A DNA stretch of 64,000 nucleotides from JAFARE01 sp963777285. Its GTDB lineage: Bacteria; Chloroflexota; Dormibacteria; Aeolococcales; Aeolococcaceae. Made by a program: the position numbers and the translations under genes. Under the pieces are notes generated by a model. That model made no database searches, had not been told where the DNA came from, and saw nothing but the letters and a program-made list of their open reading frames with translations. The stretch is taken from positions 682,001 to 746,000 of the forward strand of contig CAVZPR010000001.1 in NCBI GenBank assembly GCA_963777285.1. Direction: 5' to 3'. This document shows, piece by piece, positions 23,639 through 32,171 of this stretch (the stretch's first letter is position 1; every line of letters begins with the position of its first letter).

Positions 23639-25603
23639 TCAGCCCAGCAGGTGGACCGGGGCGCCCTCGTAGCCGACGACGATGGTGATGGTGTCGGTCG
23701 CTGTGCCGTTGACCGAGTACTGCAGCTGCCAGTAGCCGCCGCTGCCGCCTGCGTAGCTCGAGGAGATCGGCAGCTGGAAGAGGAGCCAGTGCCCGTTGAA
23801 GATGTTGCCCGATCCGCCCGAGCAGCTGGTGCTGACGATCGTGTTCACCGTGGCCTTCGTCGTGTCCGGTTGGACGATCGGCGAGCAGCCCGAATAGGTG
23901 GTGTCGACCGTCGGGGTCGACTGGGTGATGGGCACGTTGCGGCTCACCCCCAGGTCGTAGATGTTGACGCTCGTCCCCGTGTCGGCTTGGAACACCGAGC
24001 CGGTGTCGGGATTGATCAGCGAGAGCGTGTTCGTACCACTGCTCAGGTCACCCGGGTCGTACACGTACACGTCGACCGTTGTTCCCTTGTAGTCGCTGGG
24101 GAGCTGGAAGATGGGGATGTCGAACCCGCTGCCATTCGACACGATGGGTGTGTACAGAGCCATCTCGCCGATGCTGTACATCTGGCAAGCCGAGTTGGTG
24201 CAGGTCGAGTACGTGCTGCCACTCTTGGTGTCGAGCTGAATCGCGTACCCCTTGTGGGCGCGCGAGCATGGCACCGCACCGAGGCCTGCGTCGTCCACCG
24301 GCCGCAGGCCCTGGTAGTCGAGCATGTCGATGCGCAGACGGTAGCGACCCGCCGCGAGGCCGCTGGCGGAGATCGTGTTCTTGATCACGTGGATGACGTT
24401 GTAGGTGGTGCCGCCGGTGGTCCACTGCGTGGACGATGTCGGCGGATTCGTGATGTCCACCCAGCTGTGGTACACGACACTCGCCTGCGTGTCGGGGATG
24501 ACTTGCGAGTTGCGCACGTCGGTGAAGGTGCCGCCGTAGGTTGGCGGGCTCCCCGACGGGGCGGCATTGATCGGGTCGAAGACCACCTGGTCGATGGGAA
24601 CGTCCTGGGTGTGGTCGAAGATGTCGGTGACGGAGAAGAGCGTGTATTCCATCGCCGAGTACTGCGACGTCGACGAGTTGCCGGTGAACGAGGTGTCCTG
24701 CTCGTGCATGTTGTAGTTGGCGGTCGTGTTGTTGGAGAAGGGGTTGTATCCGCCGTCCGGCGCGAAGGAGGGGTTGTACACACGCAGGTATCCTGGCGAT
24801 GCCGTCGACGGGACCACCACGCCGAAGTTGTAGCCTCCCCGCTCGGGCAGCGTGTTGAAGCCGTCCCCCGTCAGCGTGCCGTCGGTGACGTCGGTGCCGG
24901 CGTTGGCGCTGAGCTCATGGCCGTCGGTTGACGTTCCCTGTCCGGCCGTTTTCTCGGTGGCGTCACACCCGTCGGCGCTGCCGAACGTCTCCTTGGTCGT
25001 GTCGGGATCGAACGCGTCGCCCTCGGAACGGGGGTTGCCATAGCCCTCGGAGCGCAGAATGTAGTAGTTCCCCGAGCTGCCGAGGTCCTGCTCCTGCGAG
25101 CCGAGCTGCGATCCTGGCTGGCCCAGGGAGATGGGCGGCAGGTAGAACGCGGTGTCGGTCGCCGAGATCTTGTGGTCGCCGAAGCCCAGCACACGCAGGA
25201 AGGTCGTCGACGACCACGCGGTGACCGTGACCGTGAGCTTGTTGGCATCGCACGGGTTGCCCACCCCGCCGCAGCCCGACGGGTACTGCGCGTCGCTGAC
25301 GGTCACCGGGTGGCCGTTGACCGTGCCGCCGTTGCGATAGCCGTCGCGCGCAGCAGCGGCACGCGCGGCGGTGTCGGCGGTGCTGCCGAAGCCGGTCGGC
25401 ATGTAGGGCACTCCGGCCAGCGCCCCGGCGGCGGCGGCACGCTCGATGCCGTTGTACGTGAAGTAGCTGAGGCCGGCGTCGACGCCGAGGCCGACTATCG
25501 CGAAGAGGATCAGCGACATCACCGCAAAGATGACCATCACCTGGCCGCGCGCGCGGCTGCGCCTGCGTCGTGGCGCCATCGTCGTCTCGTCTGTCACCGT
25601 CAT
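23639..25603 (-). CDS. TadG-like pilus/secreted protein
   Basis: The 654-residue protein has a positively charged lead (RRRRSRARGQ), then the single hydrophobic segment VMVIFAVMSLILFAIVGLGVDAGLSYFTYN typical of TadG (PF13400-like), and a long extracytoplasmic part rich in Ser, Thr, Gly and Asn. That part has paired cysteines, as expected for an exported surface protein. ATG 25603 overlaps the stop of the TadE gene (ATGA). TadE/F/G are minor pseudopilins of Flp/Tad pili, but no TadA ATPase, TadB/C or Flp pilin is in this window. Confidence 0.82.
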   Translation of the reverse strand: MTVTDETTMAPRRRRSRARGQVMVIFAVMSLILFAIVGLGVDAGLSYFTYNGIERAAAAGALAGVPYMPTGFGSTADTAARAAAARDGYRNGGTVNGHPVTVSDAQYPSGCGGVGNPCDANKLTVTVTAWSSTTFLRVLGFGDHKISATDTAFYLPPISLGQPGSQLGSQEQDLGSSGNYYILRSEGYGNPRSEGDAFDPDTTKETFGSADGCDATEKTAGQGTSTDGHELSANAGTDVTDGTLTGDGFNTLPERGGYNFGVVVPSTASPGYLRVYNPSFAPDGGYNPFSNNTTANYNMHEQDTSFTGNSSTSQYSAMEYTLFSVTDIFDHTQDVPIDQVVFDPINAAPSGSPPTYGGTFTDVRNSQVIPDTQASVVYHSWVDITNPPTSSTQWTTGGTTYNVIHVIKNTISASGLAAGRYRLRIDMLDYQGLRPVDDAGLGAVPCSRAHKGYAIQLDTKSGSTYSTCTNSACQMYSIGEMALYTPIVSNGSGFDIPIFQLPSDYKGTTVDVYVYDPGDLSSGTNTLSLINPDTGSVFQADTGTSVNIYDLGVSRNVPITQSTPTVDTTYSGCSPIVQPDTTKATVNTIVSTSCSGGSGNIFNGHWLLFQLPISSSYAGGSGGYWQLQYSVNGTATDTITIVVGYEGAPVHLLG

Positions 25604-26259
25604 CCTCCGGACTCGATCGGCGCGAAGCACATCGTGGCGTACTGCGACGTCTGGATGTTGAAGAAGTTGAACGGCGCCGCAGCCTTGAACGTGAACTTCA
25701 GGCGCACTGCCACGACCGTCTCGTTGGGATGGCTCTGGTCGCGCTTGTCGAGCGTGTAGCCGGCGCTTCCGCTGAGCGCGAAGTTGCTCTCGTCATAGTT
25801 GCCCGAGCCGTCGTAGACGTAATCATCATGCGGGTCCACGCTGTTGTAGGAGCCGTTGAAGCTGCCCGAGGAATACGAGCACGCGCTGGTGGCCGTGGTG
25901 CACGAGCCACCAGACGCGCAGGGGTCGTAGACGTCGACCTCGTCCACCGACGCGATGTTCTTCAGATCGCGGGCGACCGTCAGCGTACTGGTGAGGATGG
26001 CGTCGTCCACGATGCACGGATCGTTCGCCGCGGTCTGGCACCCGCTCGCGGTGCTGGTCGACGTGTAATTGTCGTCGCCGAGCTCCGCACCCAGCCGCGC
26101 GCCTGCGCGCACCGACTGCCCGGCGATGTCCATGTCCGAGATGAAGCTCCCCGCGGTGTAGACCCCCATGAACAGGCTGAGGCAAACGGGAACCACCAAC
26201 GACAGCTCCACCAGCGACTGGGCGCGCTGTCCGCGACGACGGATCGGCCGGCGCCTCAC
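25600..26259 (-). CDS. TadE-like pseudopilin
   Basis: The 219-residue protein starts with a short basic peptide (RRRPIRRRGQRAQ), then the TadE signature SLVELSLVVPVCLSLFMGVYTAG, in which a glutamate follows the processing site and a hydrophobic helix continues. The rest is a Ser/Asp/Tyr-rich exported domain. The GTG start at 26259 overlaps the stop of the preceding TadE-like gene. Confidence 0.8.
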   Translation of the reverse strand: MRRRPIRRRGQRAQSLVELSLVVPVCLSLFMGVYTAGSFISDMDIAGQSVRAGARLGAELGDDNYTSTSTASGCQTAANDPCIVDDAILTSTLTVARDLKNIASVDEVDVYDPCASGGSCTTATSACSYSSGSFNGSYNSVDPHDDYVYDGSGNYDESNFALSGSAGYTLDKRDQSHPNETVVAVRLKFTFKAAAPFNFFNIQTSQYATMCFAPIESGG

Positions 26260-26891
26260 GACTGCGGCTCCAGGCGGAACGTCTTGGTCGCCGTCAGGTT
26301 GAACGTTGGACCGACGTGTGTGAAGAACGTGTACGAGTACGAGATGACCAGCCCGACGAACGAGCTCTGGCCGTTGCTCACGTCGCGTGCCAGCGGCGGC
26401 CAGGGTGGGCACAGCGACGTGTCCGTGCATCCGGACGCCTCGTCGAGGGCAACGATGGTGCCGCCCGAGAACTGGTACCGGTCGACGCACTCTCCACCAT
26501 TGGGGCCGTTGGTGCAACCCGTCTCGATCTGCGGCGATCCGTCAGCGTTGGTCGCGAAGCTGTCGCCGTTGGCGTTGGTGACGAGCTCCTCGACATCGAT
26601 CTCGGTGACCTTGATCAGCGGCGTCGTCGTCAGGCCGGCCGACTGCATCTTGGTCAGCGCCTGGATGTCGGCGTCGTGCACCCTGCCGAGCGCGGCGATG
26701 CTGTTGCTGCCGATGGTCGCCGACTGGTCCACCGCGTTGACGGTGTACAGCAGCATGCCCCCGTCGATCATCGCGAACAGCACGAGGAAGAACACCGGCC
26801 CGACGAGGGCGAATTCGACGAGCCCCTGACCGCGGCGACGGCGCCTGCGCGCGTCGATGCAGCGGGCAGGAGGAGATGGCGCGCGGCGCAT
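26256..26891 (-). CDS. TadE-like pseudopilin, second copy
   Basis: The 211-residue protein has an arginine-rich leader ending RRRGQGLVEFALVGPVFFLVLFAMIDGG, the TadE-type processing and transmembrane motif with the +5-like glutamate. The remaining part is secreted and contains several cysteines. ATG 26891 is chosen; further in-frame starts lie upstream. It is the first gene of a TadE-TadE-TadG operon linked by overlapping stop and start codons. Confidence 0.78.
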   Translation of the reverse strand: MRRAPSPPARCIDARRRRRRGQGLVEFALVGPVFFLVLFAMIDGGMLLYTVNAVDQSATIGSNSIAALGRVHDADIQALTKMQSAGLTTTPLIKVTEIDVEELVTNANGDSFATNADGSPQIETGCTNGPNGGECVDRYQFSGGTIVALDEASGCTDTSLCPPWPPLARDVSNGQSSFVGLVISYSYTFFTHVGPTFNLTATKTFRLEPQS

Positions 26892-26965
26892 GCTCGGATC
26901 ATCAGCCGGGGGCCATGGCGAACTGGTTCGCATCGCCGATTCGTGACACGGAGGGTGCTGTGCCG

Positions 26966-27151
26966 TCAGGAGGCACCCAATCCGGGCACCGTGGATTCGG
27001 CGATCAGGGCGAAGGCGGTCAGCAGCGACGCGTACGCCGGCAGCCACCAGGGCGAGAGGTGATCACGGCCCGCCGCTACAGCGCAAAGCCCGGCGACCCC
27101 CAGCAGTCCGGCCGAGGCGACTGACGTGACGACGTACAGGAGGACATGCAT
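26966..27151 (-). CDS. Small two-TM protein (hypothetical)
   Basis: The 61-residue frame begins MHVLLYVVTSVASAGLLGVAG and has two hydrophobic segments separated by GRDHLSPWW. It has a plausible membrane-protein composition and sits just upstream of the pseudopilin operon on the same strand. No ribosome-binding site is clear, so it may not be translated. Confidence 0.4.
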   Translation of the reverse strand: MHVLLYVVTSVASAGLLGVAGLCAVAAGRDHLSPWWLPAYASLLTAFALIAESTVPGLGAS

Positions 27152-27338
27152 CGCCGGGCAGGCTATTGGCCGGCTGCGACGCGGCAAACGACGCGGTGAC
27201 CACAGCCGCGCGCGCCGCCGTCACGAAGCGGTTACGCCCCCGCCGCGCAGGTTGGCGTCCACGAGGTCGGTTTGCGGTGTACATTTCGCGCCGGACCTCG
27301 TCGTCACACTTCTCACGTCTTTCCAGGAGGTCTTCCTC

Positions 27339-27830
27339 ATGGCTGCACGCGTCACCCCGGCCGAACCAGTCGGGATCCCAGCCGATCCCGCAGCGAACGG
27401 TCATGCGCCACCCGCCGATGAAGTCCTGCAGGTCACAGGGCGGGTTGTGGCCCCGGCGGCGGTCCGGGCCGGCGCGGTGGACCACATCGGCCGCGCTGTG
27501 GACGGCGAGACGATGCGCGCGCTGCGCTTGCTCGCGCTCGACAACCTGATCGACATCGTTCGCCTGCGCGAGTCCCTTGCCCAGCGGGACGCCGAGGTGG
27601 CGGCGCTGCAGGCGGACCGCGACCGCTGGCGGGAGCGAGCGCTCAGCGAATCCGGTGCCCGCCAGGCCGAGGCGTCGCTGGCGTTCGCGCGGCAGCGCGA
27701 GCTCGTCACCGTGCTGCATCGGCAGCTGATCGAGAACGACGAGTTGCACGAGGCGATCGCCTGGCGGCGCCGCCCCTGGTGGCGGCGCATCGGCAAGCGC
27801 GGACCTACAGCCCGGTCTGCTGCTCGCTGA
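27339..27830 (+). CDS. Coiled-coil protein (hypothetical)
   Basis: The 163-residue protein starts at ATG 27339 behind a strong Shine-Dalgarno AGGAGG (27325-27330). After a disordered Ala/Pro-rich region it forms a long helix (LLALDNLIDIVRLRESLAQRD, then AEVAALQADRDRWRERAL) and ends in a basic WRRRPWWRRIGKR tail. The pattern suggests a coiled-coil oligomer that touches membrane or nucleic acid with its tail. No family is recognised. The 3' end overlaps the convergent SDR gene by 26 bp. Confidence 0.65.
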   Translation: MAARVTPAEPVGIPADPAANGHAPPADEVLQVTGRVVAPAAVRAGAVDHIGRAVDGETMRALRLLALDNLIDIVRLRESLAQRDAEVAALQADRDRWRERALSESGARQAEASLAFARQRELVTVLHRQLIENDELHEAIAWRRRPWWRRIGKRGPTARSAAR

Positions 27831-28668
27831 CCTCCCAGAGCCTTCTCGCGGTGGCGGCATCCTGCGCGGGAGCGCTCGGCGTCGCCCGCCGCTGGTCGAC
27901 GAAGTACGCGCCGGACACGCCGGACACCGACGGGCTGTCGGCGAGCCAGACGAGGGTGGCGGCTCCCTTGCGCGGGCTTCGCGAGAACGGCCTGATGATC
28001 GTCATGACAGCGCTCATCAGCGCTCCGTTGTTGCGATTGAAGCCGCTCGCCACCTGTCCAGGGTGAAAGCAGTTCGCCGTGACGCCACTCTCGTGGAGCC
28101 TGCGCGCCAGCTCCGCGGTGAAGAGGATGTTCGCCAGCTTGGTCTGGCCATATCTCGTGAACCCGTGACCGCGCCAGGAACGTTCGGCGTTCAGATCATC
28201 GAAAGGGATCACCTTTCCCTTGTGGGCGTCCGACGTGGTCGTGATCACGCGCGCCGGGGTGCTGGCCCGCAGCCGCCCCAGCAGCATCGTCGTCAGCAGG
28301 AAGGGCGCGAGATGGTTGAGCGCCCATGTGCGCTCCACGCCGTCCACGGTCAGCCGCCGCGACGTGAACATGGCGCCCGCGTTGTTGATCAGGATGTCGA
28401 CCCGCGGGTAGCGCTCCAGGATCTCGGCGGCGAGGCCGCGCACCGACGCCTGTGATTCGAGGTCGGCCAGGAGCGTGTCAACGGCAGCGCCCCCACCCCC
28501 CGCCGCGCTGATTCGAGCCACCGCCGCGGCGGCGCGTGCGCTGCTGCGCGCCACGACCACGAGCGCGGCACCGCGGCGGGCCAGCTCTTCCGCAGCCGCA
28601 AGCCCGATTCCGCGAGTGGCGCCGGTGATCACCACGCGTTTGCCGCGCACCCCTGTCCAGGCGTCCAC
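27805..28668 (-). CDS. Short-chain dehydrogenase/reductase (retinol dehydrogenase-like)
   Basis: The protein of about 287 residues is a classical SDR: cofactor motif VVITGATRGIGLAAA, LINNAGAM, the active-site Tyr-x-x-x-Lys in RYGQTKLAN, and CFHPGQVASGFNRNNG. The arrangement is close to the retinol-dehydrogenase/WW-oxidoreductase-like branch. The open frame reaches 28737, but GTG 28668 leaves about 50 bp for promoters shared with the divergent lipoprotein gene. The substrate is unknown. Confidence 0.9.
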   Translation of the reverse strand: MDAWTGVRGKRVVITGATRGIGLAAAEELARRGAALVVVARSSARAAAAVARISAAGGGGAAVDTLLADLESQASVRGLAAEILERYPRVDILINNAGAMFTSRRLTVDGVERTWALNHLAPFLLTTMLLGRLRASTPARVITTTSDAHKGKVIPFDDLNAERSWRGHGFTRYGQTKLANILFTAELARRLHESGVTANCFHPGQVASGFNRNNGALMSAVMTIIRPFSRSPRKGAATLVWLADSPSVSGVSGAYFVDQRRATPSAPAQDAATARRLWEVSEQQTGL

Positions 28669-28719
28669 AGGCGAGAACTCTACCGGGGCTCCTGCCGGCG
28701 AGCCACACTCGTACCGCTG

Positions 28720-29775
28720 ATGAACATGCTCCTGCAACCCGGTGCTGCCGCCTTCGCTGCGGTTGTGCTCTGCGCCGCGTGCAGCCTGCCGGGAGTTCCC
28801 ACCTCAGCACCGGCAACTCCGTCGCAACAGCAGCAGACGGCTACGGCCGCGCCCAGTCCGCAGGGGGCGGGCGGTGTCGTCACGCACAGCTTCGCCCCCG
28901 CCGCCGCGGATCCTCGTGTGATCGACTTCAGGGAGCCGGACATCGCCGCGTTCGCCTCCGGTGTCGCCACCAACCGCCTGCTCTTCGTGTTCCTCCCTGG
29001 CACCGGTGGTCAGCCGTCGTGCTGCACGCTGCTGCTCCGCAGTGCCGCCGCACTCGGATTTCACGCACTGGGCCTGCAGTACGCCGACTCCCCGGCAGTC
29101 GGCACGCGCTGCGGTGACGACCTCTCCTGCTATGGCATGGTGCGTCGCAATGTCTTCGACGGTGCCGACGCAGGACCATTGAGCAACCTCGCGCCGGCGG
29201 ACACGGTGCAGCAGCGTCTCGTCGCCGCACTCCGCTACCTGGCCGAAAGCTACCCCGCCGAGGGCTGGAGCGCCTTCCTCCAGGGCGGCGACCCGGCGTA
29301 CGCCAGCATCGTCTTCGGCGGCCATTCGCAGGGTGGCGGCGAAGCCGACTTCGTCTCGACGCTCGTCAAGGTGCGCGGCGTCGTCGCGCTGTCGTCGCCC
29401 CCCGACACCGACAGCGCCCTGAACCCCGCTCGCTGGCTCACCTCCCGCGGGATCACCGGCGCCAGTTCGATCGTCGGCTTCTATCACGCGGGCGACCCGT
29501 TCGGCCCGCGCATCACCGCGGACTGGACAGCGATGGGCCTGGGCGCGTTCGGGGGACCGGCATCCGCGGAGTCGTCGCCGCCGTACGACAGCAGCCACGA
29601 GATCCTCTCCGTGGCAGCGCTGCCCGCAGTCCCGCTCGCAGCGCACGACAGCACCGCAGTCGACAGCGCCACGCCGCTCTGCCCCGACGGGATGCCCCGG
29701 TACACACCGGTGTGGATCTACATGCTGCAGGTCGCGGGCGGGCTCGCCATCAGCAACAGCGCGCCAGCCTGCTGA
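28720..29775 (+). CDS. Lipoprotein with alpha/beta-hydrolase fold
   Basis: The 351-residue protein carries a lipoprotein signal peptide (AAFAAVVLCAACSLPG, lipobox ending at the cysteine near residue 21) and a Thr/Gln/Pro linker. An alpha/beta-hydrolase domain follows, with LLFVFLPGTGGQPSCC as the oxyanion strand, the nucleophile elbow FGGHSQGGGEA, and a C-terminal His candidate (LAAHDST). It resembles BPSS1187-type proteins. It should be membrane-anchored outside the cytoplasm. Its stop overlaps the start of the TMEM175 gene (TGATG). Confidence 0.82.
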   Translation: MNMLLQPGAAAFAAVVLCAACSLPGVPTSAPATPSQQQQTATAAPSPQGAGGVVTHSFAPAAADPRVIDFREPDIAAFASGVATNRLLFVFLPGTGGQPSCCTLLLRSAAALGFHALGLQYADSPAVGTRCGDDLSCYGMVRRNVFDGADAGPLSNLAPADTVQQRLVAALRYLAESYPAEGWSAFLQGGDPAYASIVFGGHSQGGGEADFVSTLVKVRGVVALSSPPDTDSALNPARWLTSRGITGASSIVGFYHAGDPFGPRITADWTAMGLGAFGGPASAESSPPYDSSHEILSVAALPAVPLAAHDSTAVDSATPLCPDGMPRYTPVWIYMLQVAGGLAISNSAPAC

Positions 29776-30374
29776 TGCCGACAAGCCGAGTCGAGGCATT
29801 CAGCGACGGTGTCTTCGCCGTGGCCATCACGCTGTTGGTGCTGGACCTCGCCACACCGATGACTTCGGGATCACTGATCGGCGCGCTCGCCGACAAGTGG
29901 CCCCAGTTCGCCGCCTTCGCCATCAGCTTCGTGGTGATCGGCATCGTGTGGGTCAACCACCACACGGTCTTTCACCGGCTCAAGCGCGTGGACCGGCCGC
30001 TCCTGTTCATCAACCTCGGCCTGCTGATGTCGGTGGTGCTCATCCCGTTCGTCACGTCCCTCTTCGCGCTCTATCTGACCCACCGCACCGCCCAGGCCGC
30101 GGTCGCGGGTGCGCTGTTCAATGGCGCCCTGCTGCTGATGGCGCTGAGCTTTCTCGCCGTGAACCTCTGGGTGAACACGCATCCGGAACTGCGCCGCGCC
30201 GCGGGGCCACGGCAGACGATCTGGCAGACGGCGCGATTCGCGGCGGGCAACGTGGCGTACGCGGTCTGCATCGGTCTCGCCTTCGTCAGCGCACCCTTGG
30301 TGCTGATCATCGACGGCGCCGTCGCGGCGTATTACGTCGCAGACCAGCTCGGCACCGCAAGCGAAGACACCTGA
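29775..30374 (+). CDS. TMEM175-family potassium channel subunit (DUF1211)
   Basis: The 199-residue membrane protein shows the family hallmark near the N-terminus, RVEAFSDGVFAVAITLLVLDL, whose FSDG motif follows the pore-lining helix start. About six helices follow, including FVVIGIVWVNHHTVFHRL. Bacterial TMEM175 homologues form potassium-conducting tetramers. The ATG overlaps the preceding lipoprotein stop by one base, implying one transcript. Confidence 0.9.
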   Translation: MPTSRVEAFSDGVFAVAITLLVLDLATPMTSGSLIGALADKWPQFAAFAISFVVIGIVWVNHHTVFHRLKRVDRPLLFINLGLLMSVVLIPFVTSLFALYLTHRTAQAAVAGALFNGALLLMALSFLAVNLWVNTHPELRRAAGPRQTIWQTARFAAGNVAYAVCIGLAFVSAPLVLIIDGAVAAYYVADQLGTASEDT

Positions 30375-30405
30375 GTCGCTGCGCACGCGCTGTGCAACGG
30401 CGACG

Positions 30406-30495
30406 CGGAGCGAGAGGGATTCGAACCCTCGATCCGAGTTACCCCGGATACCGCATTTCCAGTGCGGCGCCCTCGACCAACTAGGCGATCGCTCC
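30406..30495 (-). tRNA. tRNA-Ser(GGA)
   Basis: The 90-nt class II tRNA is read on the minus strand: acceptor GGAGCGA/TCGCTCC, anticodon stem CCGCA/TGCGG with loop CTGGAAA (anticodon GGA), a long variable arm containing CCGGGGTAACTCGG, and T-loop GGTTCGAATCC. CCA is not encoded. Confidence 0.96.
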
Positions 30496-30536
30496 GAGCG
30501 CGATTGTAGGCCGCACGTCGCGCGCCGGCCTCGGCC

Positions 30537-31106
30537 TCAGACCTGTCCCGCGATCTGGCGCGCGAGGTTCCCCACGTTGGGTTCGAGGTCCGCACCGCTC
30601 TTCAACTCGTTGGTCGCGCCGATGACGACGAGCGTGTTTCCTTTCGAGAACACTACCGACGCCGAGTTCTGCTCGACGTCCTTCAACCCCTGATCGCCGA
30701 CGCCGGAGAGCGTCTGCACGTTCGCGTTGCTGCCGTTGCCGGCCTGGCCCAGCGCCGCCTGCAGCTCCGTCTGAGCGATGCCCCCGGGGATGTTCTCAAT
30801 CAGCAGCGTCGCGCTGGCACCGTTGCTCGTGTCTGCATATGTGACCAGGCTCGTGCCCGCGCCCGCTGCGCCGGAGCCGGCCTGCTGCGTCACGCCGGGA
30901 TCGCCGCTGATCTGCGCGGCCGCGGACTGCGGCAGCAGGCTCGACGCTGACGTCCCGGAGCCACCACTGTTCGATCCACCGTTGGTGGCGCCGCTACCAG
31001 ACCCTGACGACGAGGAAGGACTCGTCGTTGCGGATCCGCAGCCCGCAAGTCCAATCAGCGACGCGACCGCGAGGCTCCCGAGCAAGCGTGGCGAAACAGC
31101 GCGCAT
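30537..31106 (-). CDS. Lipoprotein (hypothetical)
   Basis: The 189-residue protein has a signal peptide with lipobox LAGCG near residue 23 and a low-complexity Ser/Gly/Asn linker of about 45 residues. A compact domain of about 120 residues follows (SLVTYADTSNGASATLLIEN; LSGVGDQGLKDVEQNSASVVFSKGNTLVVIGATNE). That domain resembles small substrate-free exported beta-alpha domains often annotated only as DUF lipoproteins. Function is unknown. The gene lies between two tRNA-Ser genes. Confidence 0.72.
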   Translation of the reverse strand: MRAVSPRLLGSLAVASLIGLAGCGSATTSPSSSSGSGSGATNGGSNSGGSGTSASSLLPQSAAAQISGDPGVTQQAGSGAAGAGTSLVTYADTSNGASATLLIENIPGGIAQTELQAALGQAGNGSNANVQTLSGVGDQGLKDVEQNSASVVFSKGNTLVVIGATNELKSGADLEPNVGNLARQIAGQV

Positions 31107-31174
31107 TCGTCTCCCTCGTTCTCTTGAAGCGACGTGGTCGCTTTGGCGCGGAATCATATCAGCGGATGCGCGCA

Positions 31175-31180
31175 TATACT
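31175..31180 (+). promoter_or_regulatory. Candidate -10 box of tRNA-Ser(CGA)
   Basis: TATACT lies nine bases before the mature tRNA 5' end, the right distance for a -10 element with a short leader. No good -35 element is visible about 17 bases upstream. Confidence 0.4.
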
Positions 31181-31188
31181 CGATCGCC

Positions 31189-31274
31189 GGAGAGGTGTCC
31201 GAGTGGTTGAAGGTGCCGCTCTCGAAAAGCGGTGTGGTTAATCGCCACCGTGGGTTCGAATCCCACCCTCTCCG
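31189..31274 (+). tRNA. tRNA-Ser(CGA)
   Basis: The 86-nt class II tRNA has acceptor GGAGAGG/CCTCTCC, anticodon stem CCGCT/AGCGG enclosing CTCGAAA (anticodon CGA), a long variable arm (TGTGGTTAATCGCCACC), and T-loop GGTTCGAATCC. CCA is not encoded. Confidence 0.96.
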
Positions 31275-31320
31275 CGGCGGACGTCTGACGTCGCTTGATC
31301 AGTGCGCTGCCGCAGACAGA

Positions 31321-31719
31321 TCAGGCCTGCGGTACGGGCGGCGCGTTCTCCGTCACTCGGTCCGCGGATTCGGCGAGCAGCGCAGGCGTGGTCTCGGCCT
31401 TGACCAGGAACTCCAGCGCGCCGAGTTTCAGGCCCTGCTCGCGCAGCTCGGGCTCACCGTGGTTACTGAGAAAGATGACCGGCGTCGCCGCCGTGGAGGG
31501 CGTTGCGCGCAGCTGCTCCAGGACTGCGAATCCATCCATCTTGGGCAGCCGCAGGTCGAGGTATATGAGGTCCGGGGGGTTGTCGCGGGCGGCGCGCAGG
31601 CCCTCCTCGCCGTCGTGCGCCAGCGACACCGTGTAGCCGTCGGCGGCGAGCCGCATGCGATACATCTCGGCGGCGGCCCCGTCGTCCTCTATGAGCAGGA
31701 CCCGAACCTCGTCGTCCAC
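31321..31719 (-). CDS. Stand-alone response-regulator receiver protein
   Basis: The 132-residue protein is a single CheY-like receiver domain: acidic pocket LLIEDDGAA, phosphoacceptor Asp55 in IYLDLRLPKMDG, a Ser in VIFLSNHGE at the switch position, and Lys107. There is no output domain and no histidine kinase nearby, so it must act by protein contact in a phosphorelay coded elsewhere. The divergent Zn-ribbon/GH15 operon begins about 220 bp away. Confidence 0.9.
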   Translation of the reverse strand: MDDEVRVLLIEDDGAAAEMYRMRLAADGYTVSLAHDGEEGLRAARDNPPDLIYLDLRLPKMDGFAVLEQLRATPSTAATPVIFLSNHGEPELREQGLKLGALEFLVKAETTPALLAESADRVTENAPPVPQA

Positions 31720-31860
31720 TCAGCCAGCCTCCTGGAACACGCGCCCGGCGGGGTGGATCGCCGCACCCCTGACGGGCCACACCCGGCTCGCACCGGCGCC
31801 CCGGCGGCCCCGACACTAGCGTCCGCCCAAAGCGGGTGTCAAGAACGGGTGCAGCCATGC

Positions 31861-31877
31861 TTATAGCATCACTATCA
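31861..31877. promoter_or_regulatory. Palindromic operator-like site TTATAG-N5-CTATCA (copy 1)
   Basis: The sequence TTATAGCATCACTATCA lies 67 bp upstream of the Zn-ribbon gene. It overlaps the expected -35 position of a possible extended -10 promoter (TGTGATACT, -10 hexamer 31886-31891). Near-identical sites occur at 37216, 46281 and 48822. A repressor or activator dimer would fit the inverted half-sites. Confidence 0.55.
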
Positions 31878-31943
31878 ACTTCTGTGATACTGTCACCGGC
31901 AAACGCCCCGCCCTGGGAGCGGGTCGGAGTCAGGAGGTCTCCC

Positions 31944-32171
31944 GTGGCGATCTCGGTTCACGATGCCCCCGCGGATCCGGCCGGGCCGGACGCGGGATCA
32001 GAGGACAAGCCGGCGATCGACCTGGTGTGGCGATGCGCCGACTGCGGCCATCAGCGGCTGGCCGTCGAGGCCCCCGGCGGTTGCACGGCCTGCGGAGCGC
32101 CCGCCACCCATGTCGTCGGCAGGACCAGCATCGAATGGCGATTCCTCTTGCGTCACGCCGCCAAGAGCTGA
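31944..32171 (+). CDS. Small zinc-ribbon protein
   Basis: The 75-residue protein begins at GTG 31944 behind AGGAGG. It carries two CxxC knuckles (WRCADCGHQR and GGCTACGAPA), as in rubredoxin-like or Rubrerythrin-ribbon domains, and ends FLLRHAAKS. It probably binds one zinc or iron. It overlaps the start of the glucoamylase-like gene by 37 bases. Its role in that operon is unknown. Confidence 0.6.
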   Translation: MAISVHDAPADPAGPDAGSEDKPAIDLVWRCADCGHQRLAVEAPGGCTACGAPATHVVGRTSIEWRFLLRHAAKS

